Positions 6,341 through 15,408 are shown, counted from the stretch's first letter. The stretch is DNA of 24,401 nucleotides from Moraxella lacunata (GCF_002027545.1 NZ_MXAN01000083.1:1-24401); one strand, 5' to 3'. Program-made: numbers and translations. Notes: generated by a model from the sequence alone, not told the origin.

Positions 6341-9157
6341 TTATTTTTTATGGGCTTTGTCTGTCTTTTTGGTGGCTTCTTGTTGGATGAGTTTTTCGTA
6401 GCGTGCCAACAAAAACGCCAGTCGCTCGGCAGTATCAACAAAACCCTGTTCACGATACAGCTTATCCACCGCAACATCAAGCCTGTGATGTGCCTGTTTT
6501 AGGTTGTCGGGCATGGTCTCAGGATTGTACAGCTCGGCAAGTGTCTTGCCTTGGTGCATGGCTCTGGCTCTTAGGATGTCTTTGGCAAGCTGTTCTATCG
6601 TTGCCTTATCATCATCGCTGACATCAGGAAATGCAAAGGTGTTATAGACAATCGTGCCTGAGTAGCGATAACGGCTTTCTAGTCTGCCCGCCACCAATCT
6701 CATCCAGTCGTTATGTGCCTGTGATGTTAATATGCCAAAATCAAACATGGTGGCATTGGGAATGATTTGGTTGGCGTTGGTAGAAATAACGTCATGATTT
6801 AAAAAATCAATGGGGATATAAGGGCGACGTTCTGATGAGACGCTTGGCACAAGAATGTATTTACCCGATGTGGGCTGACGGATTTCCCCAAATAAATGTG
6901 GCGTATCTGCCAATTGTCTTGTTTGGGCTTTTTTACTTGCCAATCGCATTTGGCGTACGCTTTCCACACGTTCTTTGACCATTGGCATGGCATTTAGCTC
7001 ATCATCACTAATGCCGACCAGCCACAGACAATGGCGTGTTTTCCCATTTAAAAACTCATCAGCACCCAGCAGTTTTTTTATCCATTTTTGGGCTTGCGGT
7101 TCTTTGGCAATCAAGGTCTCAACTTCATCAGGTGTCAATAATAAATGCCCACCATCAACAGGTTTGTTGCCATAGACCATGAGTGAGCCGTCATGCAAGG
7201 GCGTGTTTCTGCTTTCAACAGCGATGTCGCCACCATCAACCAAATAAGGGCTGATGTTTTCAACTTGTTGCTTTAACTCTTGCTGGGTGGTTTTGTCATG
7301 ACTATAAATGAATTTTGGGGTGTTAAGTGGGTTGTTTTTGTCGGTTAGACCAATGATGACCACATGTACGGTGGCATTATCACGGGCATTATTTTTCCAT
7401 GCAAAACTTGGATAAGCAAAACCGATGGTTAGACCCATGTCAAACAAGGGTTTGAACAACATAGCCACCTGCTCGCCCTGTGCGATAGAGTTGGTGGCGA
7501 CCAATGCCATTTTTGCCTGCGTGCCTTTGATATAGTTTGCCCCTAGCCAAAACCAACATGCCACATAGTCTAGCGATTTAAAGGTTCTTAGCCCTTTAAA
7601 TACCAACTCCATGTCTTTGCTTTGTTCATCACTTCGGCTATTAACCCCGTTAAATGGGGGATTGCCCACGATATAAATCTCATCGGTGCCGTTATTGGGG
7701 CAGGCTTTTTGCCAATCGGTGCGTAGGCTGTTGCCCTGAACGATATGCCCGCCTTGTTGTAATGGCAAGGTGTCACGACAATGCCCGAATTTTGACCGAA
7801 AAATCGCATTCATCTGATGGTCTGCCAGATACAGCGACAAATGGGCGATTTGTACTGGAAAATCATCATAATCAATGCCATAAAAATGACCAAGGGGTAT
7901 CTGACTGTCATACCCAACCCCCAACCCCAGCTCCAAGTGTTTGTCATCAAACTCAGGCTTGCCACCGATGAGTAACTGCAAGGCATGGATGGTGTCCATC
8001 TCCAAATGGCGTAGGGCTTTATAAGCGGTAATCAAAAAGTTGCCCGAACCACAGGCAGGGTCAAAGACTTTGATGCCACGCAGGCGGGCGAGAAAATTCT
8101 CTAGGCGTGCTTGTTTGTTGTTTTTGGATTTGTTGTCATCGCTTAGTGCCAGTAGTGTGTTCAGCTCTTGGCGTAGGGGTGCGATGAACAGGGGTTCTAT
8201 CACTTTTTTGATGTTGCTCACGGACGTGTAGTGTTGTCCTAGCTGACTTCTCTGGGCAGGGTCAATGACCGCTTGGAACATGGAGCCAAAGATGTCAGGG
8301 TTAATCTGACTCCAATCCAAGCGAGCACACTCAATCAAGACACGCCGAGAGCGACTGGTAAAGATGGGAATGGCATAAAAATCCTTAAAAATCCCGCCAT
8401 TGACATAAGGAAAACCGTGTAAATAGGATGGGTATTCGGTGCGTTCGGGGCTGTCTTCTGGCAGGTTTAGCACGCTAAATAGGTTTTCAAAAAATACCGC
8501 AAGGTCGCTACCGTCTGTCTGAGTGACGTTTTGTAAGGTGTGGGCAAAGCTGTCTTTGTCAAAAATGCCCGTATCATCGGCAAAAAAGCAAAATAACAGC
8601 CGTGTCAAAAATAAGTTTAGGGCATGAATGTCGTCTTTGTTCTGTTTAAAATCGTTGTGTTTTTTGAGCTGGTCAAACAGTCGCCCCATTTTCTCAGATG
8701 CTTTGACATCGGCAGGGTGTTCGCTGTATGTTTGGCTCTTTTCAATGCCAACCAAGGGCAAAAAGAACGTGAAGTCGGAGTTTATCTCATCAAACCGCTC
8801 GATGCTAAGCGTGTCATCTAGTTTGGTATCATACGCCAAAATCTTGTCAAAGTCGGTCAAAAAGATGATACGGATTTTGTGGCGTTTGATGGCGGGATTG
8901 GCTTTGATGGTGTCAAGTAGGGTGTACAGCTCGTCAAAGCTGGTCGCTTTGTCCACCTGCTCAAAGTATAAGTGGCTTTTTCGTGCCATGCCGTTTAGCC
9001 CACTGCCTGCGATGGGGTTGGTGCCATTTTTTAGGTTGGTGATGGTGCTTTTGGATGTGCCTGTTAGGGTCAGTAGCTCAAAAAAGAAGGTGTCGGGGTT
9101 TGGGTCTTTGCCCAGTTGTTCTAATTGTTCATAAAAGTGGGTTTGGTTAAATGACAT
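6341..9157 (-). CDS. Class I SAM-dependent adenine DNA methyltransferase, MmeI/YeeA-like
   Basis: At 938 residues it is the first gene of the cassette. The N-terminal region (about 60-140: IRIIFLTDFDKILAYDTK, FFLPLVGIEK) resembles the leading part of MmeI/type IIG-like enzymes, but I see no PD-(D/E)xK nuclease triad. A helical spacer (150-330) ends in QLGQHYTS. The methyltransferase core has SAM motif I DPACGSGNF (366-374) and catalytic motif IV NPPF (499-502), the gamma-class N6-adenine order. A target-recognition region (about 680-860, with YRYSGTIVYNTFAFP) and a C-terminal helical region follow. It should both methylate and define the recognition sequence. An AGGAG six nt before the ATG supports the start. 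A TATAAT (plus-strand complement at 9182-9187) is the likely -10. Cleavage must then come from the downstream helicase and GIY-YIG subunits. Confidence 0.9.
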   Translation of the reverse strand: MSFNQTHFYEQLEQLGKDPNPDTFFFELLTLTGTSKSTITNLKNGTNPIAGSGLNGMARKSHLYFEQVDKATSFDELYTLLDTIKANPAIKRHKIRIIFLTDFDKILAYDTKLDDTLSIERFDEINSDFTFFLPLVGIEKSQTYSEHPADVKASEKMGRLFDQLKKHNDFKQNKDDIHALNLFLTRLLFCFFADDTGIFDKDSFAHTLQNVTQTDGSDLAVFFENLFSVLNLPEDSPERTEYPSYLHGFPYVNGGIFKDFYAIPIFTSRSRRVLIECARLDWSQINPDIFGSMFQAVIDPAQRSQLGQHYTSVSNIKKVIEPLFIAPLRQELNTLLALSDDNKSKNNKQARLENFLARLRGIKVFDPACGSGNFLITAYKALRHLEMDTIHALQLLIGGKPEFDDKHLELGLGVGYDSQIPLGHFYGIDYDDFPVQIAHLSLYLADHQMNAIFRSKFGHCRDTLPLQQGGHIVQGNSLRTDWQKACPNNGTDEIYIVGNPPFNGVNSRSDEQSKDMELVFKGLRTFKSLDYVACWFWLGANYIKGTQAKMALVATNSIAQGEQVAMLFKPLFDMGLTIGFAYPSFAWKNNARDNATVHVVIIGLTDKNNPLNTPKFIYSHDKTTQQELKQQVENISPYLVDGGDIAVESRNTPLHDGSLMVYGNKPVDGGHLLLTPDEVETLIAKEPQAQKWIKKLLGADEFLNGKTRHCLWLVGISDDELNAMPMVKERVESVRQMRLASKKAQTRQLADTPHLFGEIRQPTSGKYILVPSVSSERRPYIPIDFLNHDVISTNANQIIPNATMFDFGILTSQAHNDWMRLVAGRLESRYRYSGTIVYNTFAFPDVSDDDKATIEQLAKDILRARAMHQGKTLAELYNPETMPDNLKQAHHRLDVAVDKLYREQGFVDTAERLAFLLARYEKLIQQEATKKTDKAHKK

Positions 9158-9181
9158 GGCATGCTCCTAGTTGATGAGTGG

Positions 9182-9187
9182 ATTATA
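9182..9187 (-). promoter_or_regulatory. Possible -10 box of the restriction cassette
   Basis: A perfect TATAAT on the minus strand lies 25 nt before the methyltransferase ATG, with AGGAG in between (9164-9168). The -35 at 17-nt spacing is T-rich (TTTTTC) and poor, so the promoter is either weak or activator-dependent. Confidence 0.35.
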
Positions 9188-9210
9188 AAACAAATATGAA
9201 CAAAGAAAAA

Positions 9211-9316
9211 GGGCGATTTGCGATTTGACCCATGACCTATAAAAAATAATGGCTCAGTCCCATTTCCAACTTTATATGAGTGATTGATTTGTTAAGGGCG
9301 AATTGCAATTTTCCCC
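9211..9316. repeat. Degenerate copies of a GGGCGAATTGCAATTCGCCC-type palindrome
   Basis: Two related near-palindromes lie in the gap between the cassette and nqrF: GGGCGATTTGCGATTTGACCC (9211-9231, written here as GGGCGATTTG plus CGATTTGACCC) and GGGCGAATTGCAATTTTCCCC (9296-9316, GGGCGAATTG plus CAATTTTCCCC). A short TGGCGATTTGCCA at 9371-9383 may be a further remnant. A similar unit is at 21692-21715. They look like decayed members of a dispersed intergenic repeat family; function unknown. Confidence 0.5.
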
Positions 9317-9389
9317 ACAACCTAAAAATAATTATGAAATAATCAAAAAGTTGCCATTTTAAGTTGAGATTGGCGATTTGCCATGCACC

Positions 9390-9419
9390 AAAAAATCCGC
9401 TCCATACAGAGCGGATTTT
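9390..9419 (-). terminator. Intrinsic terminator of the nqr operon
   Basis: AAAATCCGCTC (9392-9402) and GAGCGGATTTT (9409-9419) form a perfect 11-bp stem with a 6-nt loop. On the minus strand it is followed by a short T-run (AAAAA on plus), 15 nt after the nqrF stop. Confidence 0.85.
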
Positions 9420-9433
9420 GTCAAGGTTGGCGA

Positions 9434-10666
9434 TTAACCACCAAAGTCATCAAGCAAGATGTTTTCATCTTCGACGCCCAAGTCTTTGAGCATTTTGATG
9501 ACGGCGGCGTTCATCACCGGTGGGCCACACATGTAGAATTCACAATCTTCTGGGGCAGGGTGGTCTTTTAGGTAGTTTTCGTACAGGACGTTGTGAATAA
9601 AGCCTGTATAGCCTTCCCAGTTGTCTTCGGGCTGTGGGTCAGACAGTGCCACGTTCCAAGTGAAATTTGGGAACTCGGCAGCCAGACCGTCATAGTCTTC
9701 GACATAGAACATCTCACGCTTAGAGCGAGCACCATACCAAAAGCTGATTTTGCGGTCAGATTTTAGGCGTTTTAGCTGGTCAAAGATGTGCGAACGCATG
9801 GGTGCCATACCCGCACCACCCCCGATGAATACCATCTCGGCTTTGGTCTCTTTGGCAAAGAACTCGCCATAAGGGCCTGATACGGTAATCTTATCGCCTG
9901 GTTTTAGACTAAACACATAGGACGACATTTTGCCCGGTGGGATGTTGTCAGGCCCCCGTGGTGGTGGGCTTGCGATACGAATGTTAAACTTGATGATGCC
10001 CTTTTCTTCGGGGTAGTTTGCCATAGAGTAGGCACGAATGACAGGCTCATCAACCTTGGACGTATAACGCCATAGGTTAAAGTTGTCCCAGTCTTCGTGG
10101 GATTCTTTGGCAATGTCAAAGTCCTTATAATGCACTTCGTGCGGTGGGGCTTCTAGCTGTACATAGCCACCTGCACGGAAGGGTACGACTTCGCCCTCAG
10201 GGATTTTAAGGGTAAGCTCTTTGATGAACGTTGCCACGTTGTCATTAGAGATAACCTCACATTCCCATTTTTTGACATCAAAAAATTCAGGGTCAATCTC
10301 GATTTTCATGTCTTGCTTGACGGCAACTTGACACGCCAAACGCATACCCTCACGAATCTCGCCTTGGGTAAAATGACCTTCTTCGGTGGGTAGGATAGAA
10401 CCGCCACCGTCCAACACCTTACAACGACATTGACCGCAAGTACCACCGCCACCACAGGCTGATGATAGGAAAATGCCTTCGCCTGCAAGGGTTTGCAAAA
10501 GTTTGCCACCTGAGGCGGTGGTTACGTTGTTGTCGGGATTGTCGTTGATATTGATTGTTACCTTGCCTGAGCTGACAAGGCGTGAGCGTGCCACCAAGAT
10601 GACCACCACCAAACTCATGATGATGGCGGTAAACATGATGACACCACTGATTGCTGTACCAAACAT
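9434..10666 (-). CDS. nqrF: Na+-NQR subunit F (NADH dehydrogenase, FAD and [2Fe-2S])
   Basis: This 410-residue subunit is the electron entry point of Na+-NQR: NADH gives two electrons to FAD, which pass to the [2Fe-2S] centre and on into the membrane. One N-terminal membrane helix (about 8-28) anchors it. The ferredoxin domain carries C71, C77, C80 and C112 ([10 protein letters not shown], then ACQ). The ferredoxin-reductase part has the FAD motif RAYS (211-214), the NADH loop GGGAGMAP (282-289) and a late MCGPPVM motif. The length is family-typical. AAGGAG overlapping the nqrE stop, 6 nt before the ATG, supports the start. It is the last nqr gene; a terminator follows, with no apbE or nqrM attached. 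Confidence 0.96.
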   Translation of the reverse strand: MFGTAISGVIMFTAIIMSLVVVILVARSRLVSSGKVTININDNPDNNVTTASGGKLLQTLAGEGIFLSSACGGGGTCGQCRCKVLDGGGSILPTEEGHFTQGEIREGMRLACQVAVKQDMKIEIDPEFFDVKKWECEVISNDNVATFIKELTLKIPEGEVVPFRAGGYVQLEAPPHEVHYKDFDIAKESHEDWDNFNLWRYTSKVDEPVIRAYSMANYPEEKGIIKFNIRIASPPPRGPDNIPPGKMSSYVFSLKPGDKITVSGPYGEFFAKETKAEMVFIGGGAGMAPMRSHIFDQLKRLKSDRKISFWYGARSKREMFYVEDYDGLAAEFPNFTWNVALSDPQPEDNWEGYTGFIHNVLYENYLKDHPAPEDCEFYMCGPPVMNAAVIKMLKDLGVEDENILLDDFGG

Positions 10667-10675
10667 GGTTTCTCC

Positions 10676-11284
10676 TTATAAGCTCATACCGCCGAATGAC
10701 ATAAAGCCAAGCGACATCAGTCCGACAGTGATAAAGGTAATGCCAAGACCACGAAGGGGGACGGGTACGTCTGAGTATTTGAGCTTCTCACGAAGTCCTG
10801 CCAATGCTGTAATCGCCAACGCCCAACCAAAGCCAGAACCCACGCCATAGACGATAGATTCGCCAAAGTTGTAATCACGCTCTACCATAAATAGTACGCC
10901 ACCCATAATCGCACAGTTTACTGTGATAAGTGGCAAGAACACGCCTAGGGCGTTATATAGGGCAGGGACGAATTTGTCCAAAAACATCTCCAAGATTTGG
11001 ACAGTTGCCGCAATCAGAGCGATATAGCTAAGTAGTCCCAAGAAAGATAGGTCAGTATTTGGCATGCCTGCCCACGCCAATGCCCCGTCTTTTAGTAGGA
11101 ATTGGTAAAGCAGGTTGTTTAGCGGCACAGTAACCGCCATAACCACAACAACCGCAACGCCCAGACCAATGGCGGTTGAGACCTTTTTGGAGACAGCGAT
11201 GAACGTACACATACCCAAGAAAAAGGCAAGTGCCATGTTTTCAATGAATACGGACGTGATGAATAAACTGATATAGTGTCCCAT
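10676..11284 (-). CDS. nqrE: Na+-NQR subunit E
   Basis: This 202-residue integral membrane subunit has about six hydrophobic helices. It is an inverted-topology paralogue of NqrD, and the two share an intramembrane iron centre. The iron-ligand cysteines expected for the family are present at C26 (GMCTF) and C124 (TVNCAIMGG). The ATG at 11284 overlaps the nqrD TAA by one base (TAATG), so the pair is translationally coupled. The sequence [25 protein letters not shown] is split by conserved polar residues, as in other NqrE proteins. Confidence 0.95.
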   Translation of the reverse strand: MGHYISLFITSVFIENMALAFFLGMCTFIAVSKKVSTAIGLGVAVVVVMAVTVPLNNLLYQFLLKDGALAWAGMPNTDLSFLGLLSYIALIAATVQILEMFLDKFVPALYNALGVFLPLITVNCAIMGGVLFMVERDYNFGESIVYGVGSGFGWALAITALAGLREKLKYSDVPVPLRGLGITFITVGLMSLGFMSFGGMSL

Positions 11285-11943
11285 TAGTGTGCTTCTCCCT
11301 TAGAATTTGGTGCGATGACAAACTCCGCAGGTTCTTGTTGCTCAGGTTTCCAGTAACGCACAATGGCGATGAACAGAGCAATGACAAAGAACGATGACGG
11401 GGGCAGTAGTAACAAGCCGTTCGGGATGTACCAACCGCCGTCTGTGGCTTTTTCTAAAAGTTGAATGCCAAACCAGCTACCATTACCGATGATTTCACGA
11501 ATACTTGCCACAAAAATCAGTACGGTTGAGTAACCAAGACCGTTACCAATACCGTCAATAAAGCTTGGGATTGGTGGGTTGCTCATGGCGTAGGCTTCGG
11601 CACGACCCATTACGATACAGTTGGTGATGATAAGACCGATGAACGCACCTAACGATTTGGCGGTGTCATAAGCGACCGCTTTTAGGATTTGCTCAACCAC
11701 AATCACCAATGACGCAATAATCACCATTTGTACGATGATACGAATGGATGACGGGATATTGTTACGAATGATTGAGATAAAAAAGCTAGAAAATGCCGTA
11801 ACGAGCGTGAGTGCAATACACATGACAAGGGCGTTTTGCACGCTCGTGGTAACCGCCAATGCCGAACAAATACCAAGGATTTGCAGGGCAATAGGGTTGT
11901 TATTAAAAATCGGCGTGGTTAAAATCTTTTTGGTATCCGCCAT
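11284..11943 (-). CDS. nqrD: Na+-NQR subunit D
   Basis: This 219-residue membrane subunit with about six helices is the partner of NqrE. C26 (LGICSAL) and C109 (ITNCIVMGR) are the expected iron-site cysteines. The [12 protein letters not shown] segment and the [13 protein letters not shown] segment are typical of NqrD/RnfE. The ATG lies two nt after the nqrC stop, and the AGGAG needed for it sits inside the end of nqrC. I assign NqrD rather than RnfE from operon context (nqrA, B, C and F around it). Confidence 0.95.
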   Translation of the reverse strand: MADTKKILTTPIFNNNPIALQILGICSALAVTTSVQNALVMCIALTLVTAFSSFFISIIRNNIPSSIRIIVQMVIIASLVIVVEQILKAVAYDTAKSLGAFIGLIITNCIVMGRAEAYAMSNPPIPSFIDGIGNGLGYSTVLIFVASIREIIGNGSWFGIQLLEKATDGGWYIPNGLLLLPPSSFFVIALFIAIVRYWKPEQQEPAEFVIAPNSKGEAH

Positions 11944-11945
11944 GA

Positions 11946-12752
11946 TTATGCTCCTTTACCGCCAGCTGTGCCAGCTTTTAGGTTGTCTAAAAACGGCTGA
12001 TAACCGTCTTTTCCCAGCCAAAACTGAACCATGTTATGCACGCCACGACCTGTTAGGGTAGCACCGCTAATGCCATTGACTTCGGTAGGTTTGGCAGTAC
12101 CTGCCTTAGCAACGCCCATAAGCACGTTGCCGTTGTCATCATGGGCTTTTTTGTCATGCCATTGGGCACGCCACGGCTCTTCGGTGATACGAGAACCCAA
12201 GCCGGGGGTTTCTTTGTGCTGATAGAAGTTTACGCCTTTAATGGTATTAAAGTCCTTATCAAGGGTAAGTAGTCCATAGATTTGACCCCACAGACCCGCT
12301 CCGTGAAAGGGTAGAACAAGCGTCTCAATCTCACCACTGGCGTTTTTGGCGACATAGGCTTTACCGAATTTTGGCTTACCGCCAATGGCGGCAATGTCGT
12401 TTTCAAGTGGTGTGCTAAGGCTTGGGGTGCGAGCCGCTTTGGCAATGTCATAGTTTGCCACGTCTGTGATGCCTGCTTGGGCAGCTTCTTCTTCGGTAGC
12501 AAATTTGCCGGTTTCTAGATTGACAAGATGAACTTCAAACTCTTTAAAGCGTTCTGCCACCACCGCATTTGACTCGGTATTTGGGTCAAATTTACCTGCG
12601 GCGATAAGGACGTTTTTGTTAAAATCTAGGGTGCTGTTGGCAGTTTGTTGGGGTTTTAGACCCACCGCAACGGCTGACACCATGACCGAACAGACAAGGC
12701 ACAGCACCAAAGCGGTTACAAGGGTTGTAACGTTACTATTTTTGGCTGACAT
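11946..12752 (-). CDS. nqrC: Na+-NQR subunit C (covalent FMN subunit)
   Basis: The 268-residue subunit has one N-terminal membrane helix (about 11-31) and a periplasmic FMN-binding domain. The flavin attachment site is SGAT at 229-232, with FMN expected as a phosphoester on T232, attached by ApbE. The segment [11 protein letters not shown] has Asn where flavinylation motifs often have Asp a few residues before SGAT. Other family signatures are [14 protein letters not shown] (147-160) and [11 protein letters not shown] (179-189). The start overlaps the end of nqrB by 17 nt, indicating coupling, with GGAG upstream. ApbE is not in this window. Confidence 0.95.
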   Translation of the reverse strand: MSAKNSNVTTLVTALVLCLVCSVMVSAVAVGLKPQQTANSTLDFNKNVLIAAGKFDPNTESNAVVAERFKEFEVHLVNLETGKFATEEEAAQAGITDVANYDIAKAARTPSLSTPLENDIAAIGGKPKFGKAYVAKNASGEIETLVLPFHGAGLWGQIYGLLTLDKDFNTIKGVNFYQHKETPGLGSRITEEPWRAQWHDKKAHDDNGNVLMGVAKAGTAKPTEVNGISGATLTGRGVHNMVQFWLGKDGYQPFLDNLKAGTAGGKGA

Positions 12753-14004
12753 GAGCTAGTCTCCGTGCTGTTTGACGTTTGATGTTGGCTTGTTTGACAA
12801 AGTAGTCAAATAGCGGTGCAAATAGGTTGGCAAACAAAATGGCAAGCATGATACCTTCTGGGAAAGCAGGGTTTACCACACGAATGGCAACCGTCATAAA
12901 GCCGATAAGTAAGCCATAGCACCAGCGACCTGTGTTGGTGTGGGCGGCTGATACTGGGTCGGTCGCCATAAAGACGGCACCAAACATAAAGCCACCGATG
13001 ACCAGATGCCAATGGGGGGCAAGGCTCATCATTGGGTTGGTGTCGCTACCTATCATATTAAAGATAAAGGCCATATTAAAGATAAAGGCGGTTAGCACAA
13101 GACCGATAACAGAACCTGCAACCACACGCCAAGATGCAATTTTGGTGTACATGAGTACCGCACCACCGATAAGAATGGCAAGGGTTGAGACTTCGCCGAT
13201 AGAGCCTTGCATATTGCCCAAAAAGGCTTGACCCCAAGAAATGGTATTGCCATAAGCGTCCACAAAAGCATTAGACGGCACACCTGCGGCAGCTTGACCT
13301 AAGGGGGTAGCACCGCTATAACCGTCCACGTTGTTTAGACCTTTAACAGCCGTCCACACCGCATCACCCGACATATAAGCAGGGTAGGCAAAGTACAAGA
13401 ACGCACGACCTGCCAAAGCAGGGTTAAGAAAGTTCTTACCAGTACCGCCAAAGACTTCTTTTGCCACGACCACACCAAAGCTGATGCCAAGGGCAACTTG
13501 CCAAAGCGGAATATCAGGCGGTAACGATAGGGCAAATAGGACGGACGTAACAAAGAAGCCTTCGTTAATCTCATGCCCACGCACCACCGCAAAAATCAGC
13601 TCCCACGCAAAACCAACCGCAAAGGTTATGGCGTAAATGGGCAAAAACTGCATGGCACCATAAACCATACACGCCAAAATGCTGTTCGGGTCATAGCCGA
13701 CCATGCCTGTGATGACAGTACGCCAGCCTGTTGGGTCAATGCCAAAATGTTGTATGGCGGTCAGGGCTTGAAAGCCGACATTGTACATCCCCCAAAACAT
13801 GACAGGAAAAGTACAGAGCCACACGGTAATCATCATGCGTTTTAGATCGATACCGTCACGGACGTGGGACGCACTGTAAGTTTGAGAGCTTGGCTGGCGC
13901 AAAAAGGTGTCAAACGCTTCCCAGACGGCATAGTATTTTTCGTATTTACCACCCTTGGTAAAGGACGGCTTGGTACGGTCAAATAAATTGTGTAAAAATT
14001 TCAT
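12736..14004 (-). CDS. nqrB: Na+-NQR subunit B (quinone site, Na+ pathway)
   Basis: The 422-residue polytopic membrane subunit carries a second covalent FMN at SGAT (230-233, T233) within [11 protein letters not shown], riboflavin, the ubiquinone site and part of the Na+ channel. The N-terminus ([15 protein letters not shown]) is amphipathic and cytoplasmic. Later markers include [21 protein letters not shown], split here as GHEINEGF and SLPPDIP, and [16 protein letters not shown] (182-197). AAGGAAGG upstream of the ATG at 14004 supports the start; nqrA ends 12 nt before it. The C-terminus (LAHVSQK) overlaps nqrC. Confidence 0.96.
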   Translation of the reverse strand: MKFLHNLFDRTKPSFTKGGKYEKYYAVWEAFDTFLRQPSSQTYSASHVRDGIDLKRMMITVWLCTFPVMFWGMYNVGFQALTAIQHFGIDPTGWRTVITGMVGYDPNSILACMVYGAMQFLPIYAITFAVGFAWELIFAVVRGHEINEGFFVTSVLFALSLPPDIPLWQVALGISFGVVVAKEVFGGTGKNFLNPALAGRAFLYFAYPAYMSGDAVWTAVKGLNNVDGYSGATPLGQAAAGVPSNAFVDAYGNTISWGQAFLGNMQGSIGEVSTLAILIGGAVLMYTKIASWRVVAGSVIGLVLTAFIFNMAFIFNMIGSDTNPMMSLAPHWHLVIGGFMFGAVFMATDPVSAAHTNTGRWCYGLLIGFMTVAIRVVNPAFPEGIMLAILFANLFAPLFDYFVKQANIKRQTARRLAHVSQK

Positions 14005-14016
14005 CGTTTGCCTTCC

Positions 14017-15357
14017 TTAACCTTCTGATTCAATACGAGTTAGGTTATCACGCAAAATATCGCCAAACTCATATTTACCAGGCGATACAAAGGTGCAAAG
14101 TGCCAAGTCTTCTTCGTCAAGCTCCAACGCACCAAGCTCCACTGCTTCTACAATGTCGCCAACGATGAGCGAGCGAAGTAGCTGAGTGGGTAGGTAGTCT
14201 TGGGGCATGACGGTTTCAAATGAACCGATTGGCACCATGGCACGAGGTGAACCATTGGTACTTGTGGTAAAGGCGTATTTTTTACCTTTAAAAAATTGAG
14301 AAATATAAATCGGTAGCGTTGAAAAACGGTTCGCCCCAAGTGTTAGGTAGTGAAATGCAGGGCGTTCACGACCTTCGGCAAGTACCGAGACTTGATTGTG
14401 AAAACGACCCAGATACGCCACCGCACCGCTTGCCTTACGACCTGACAGTACAGACCCTGAGATGATACGGTTATCATTGCCGTTTAGCTCACCATTGGTC
14501 AAGGCGTTCAAATCCGCCCCACGAGTGGTTTTGATAAGGCGTGGCTTATTGACAACTGTGCCAGCTAGGCTAATGGTGCGTTCGGTGTGAATTGTACCTG
14601 TGGTAAAGAGCTTACCAATGGCAATCACGTCTTGATAACCGATTGTCCACACGGTTACGCCACGAGCCAGTGGGTGCAAAAAGTGAATGTGCGTGCCTGC
14701 GTTGCCAGCAGGGTGAACGCCGTCAAAACCGTGGTATTCAACACTGCCTGCAACATTGGTGGCTTTGGTTGGGGCGGTTTTGCCATGACAAACAAGCGTT
14801 TTTGGCGATAGGATAGAGATGACGGCAAGACCACTGTTAAAATCATCAATATTGGCATTGATAATATCGGCAGGGTCGGCACTTAGGGGGTTGGTGTCGG
14901 TGGCGGTTACAAAAATCGCTGACGGTATGCTGTCAAGTTCAGGGGTGCGGCTAAACGGACGGGTACGAAACGCTGTCCATTCGCCAGCGTCATTGAGCTG
15001 AGTGACCACTTCTTCACGAGATAGCTTGGCAAGGTTATCTTTGGCGTGGGCTTTAAAGCCAATCTCATCGCCTTGGGCGACTTCAATAACAAGGCTTTCA
15101 AACACACGTCGCTCGCCACGGTTGATGGCGATGACCTTGCCCGATGCAGGGGCGGTGTATTTGACCCCCAGACGCTTTTTGTCTTCAAACACCACCTGTC
15201 CTTTGGCGACCGTATCGCCTTCCTTGACGTGCATGGTCGGACGCATACCGATGTAATCATAACCGATAAGGGCGACATGAGTAGGTGTGTGTTCGCTAAT
15301 TTCTTTGGTTGGCTCGCCTGTGATAGGCAAGTCTAACCCCTTTTTTATGGTAATCAT
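14017..15357 (-). CDS. nqrA: Na+-NQR subunit A
   Basis: With the ATG at 15357 the protein is 446 residues, the normal length, and starts MITIKKGLDLPITGEP, the standard NqrA N-terminus. The frame is open upstream to a GTG at 15450, but those 31 extra codons are not family sequence and I reject them. NqrA is the cofactor-free cytoplasmic subunit that sits on NqrB. Conserved segments include GYDYIGMRPTMHVKEGD (MRPTM at about 37-41) and the lipoyl/biotinyl-like hairpin around GQVVFEDKK. The start codon is embedded in ATGA, overlapping the stop of an 11-codon uORF, so its translation may be coupled to that leader peptide; nqrA itself has no good Shine-Dalgarno. Confidence 0.96.
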   Translation of the reverse strand: MITIKKGLDLPITGEPTKEISEHTPTHVALIGYDYIGMRPTMHVKEGDTVAKGQVVFEDKKRLGVKYTAPASGKVIAINRGERRVFESLVIEVAQGDEIGFKAHAKDNLAKLSREEVVTQLNDAGEWTAFRTRPFSRTPELDSIPSAIFVTATDTNPLSADPADIINANIDDFNSGLAVISILSPKTLVCHGKTAPTKATNVAGSVEYHGFDGVHPAGNAGTHIHFLHPLARGVTVWTIGYQDVIAIGKLFTTGTIHTERTISLAGTVVNKPRLIKTTRGADLNALTNGELNGNDNRIISGSVLSGRKASGAVAYLGRFHNQVSVLAEGRERPAFHYLTLGANRFSTLPIYISQFFKGKKYAFTTSTNGSPRAMVPIGSFETVMPQDYLPTQLLRSLIVGDIVEAVELGALELDEEDLALCTFVSPGKYEFGDILRDNLTRIESEG

Positions 15358-15389
15358 AAGCGGATACTCACTCTGAGTGAAATGACCAT
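15354..15389 (-). CDS. Eleven-codon upstream ORF coupled to nqrA
   Basis: ATG at 15389 encodes MVISLRVSIRL and stops with TGA at 15356-15354, overlapping the nqrA ATG. It has a much better ribosome-binding site (AGGAG at 15396-15400, 6-nt spacer) than nqrA. It may simply load ribosomes for nqrA by termination-reinitiation. The peptide sequence itself probably does not matter. Confidence 0.4.
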   Translation of the reverse strand: MVISLRVSIRL

Positions 15390-15408
15390 ACCAGACTCCT
15401 GTTGGTAT
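15388..15408 (-). promoter_or_regulatory. Hairpin presenting the uORF ribosome-binding site in nqr leader
   Basis: In the minus-strand RNA, ATACCA and TGGTAT pair (6 bp) around the 9-nt loop ACAGGAGTC, which exposes AGGAG in the loop. The far arm runs into the uORF ATG. A neighbouring 13-bp palindrome, TCACTC-T-GAGTGA (15368-15380), lies inside the uORF. This could modulate initiation; no protein or ligand is implied. Confidence 0.35.

Noticed and set aside
8628..9134. 168-residue plus-strand ORF opposite the methyltransferase
   Set aside because: It is antisense to a clear methyltransferase frame, serine-rich shadow composition, no start signals.
9158..9433. attR-like copy of the tRNA-Leu 3' end
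   Set aside because: I looked for the CCCTCCGTTCGCACCA end and found no match of useful length; no integrase is present either.
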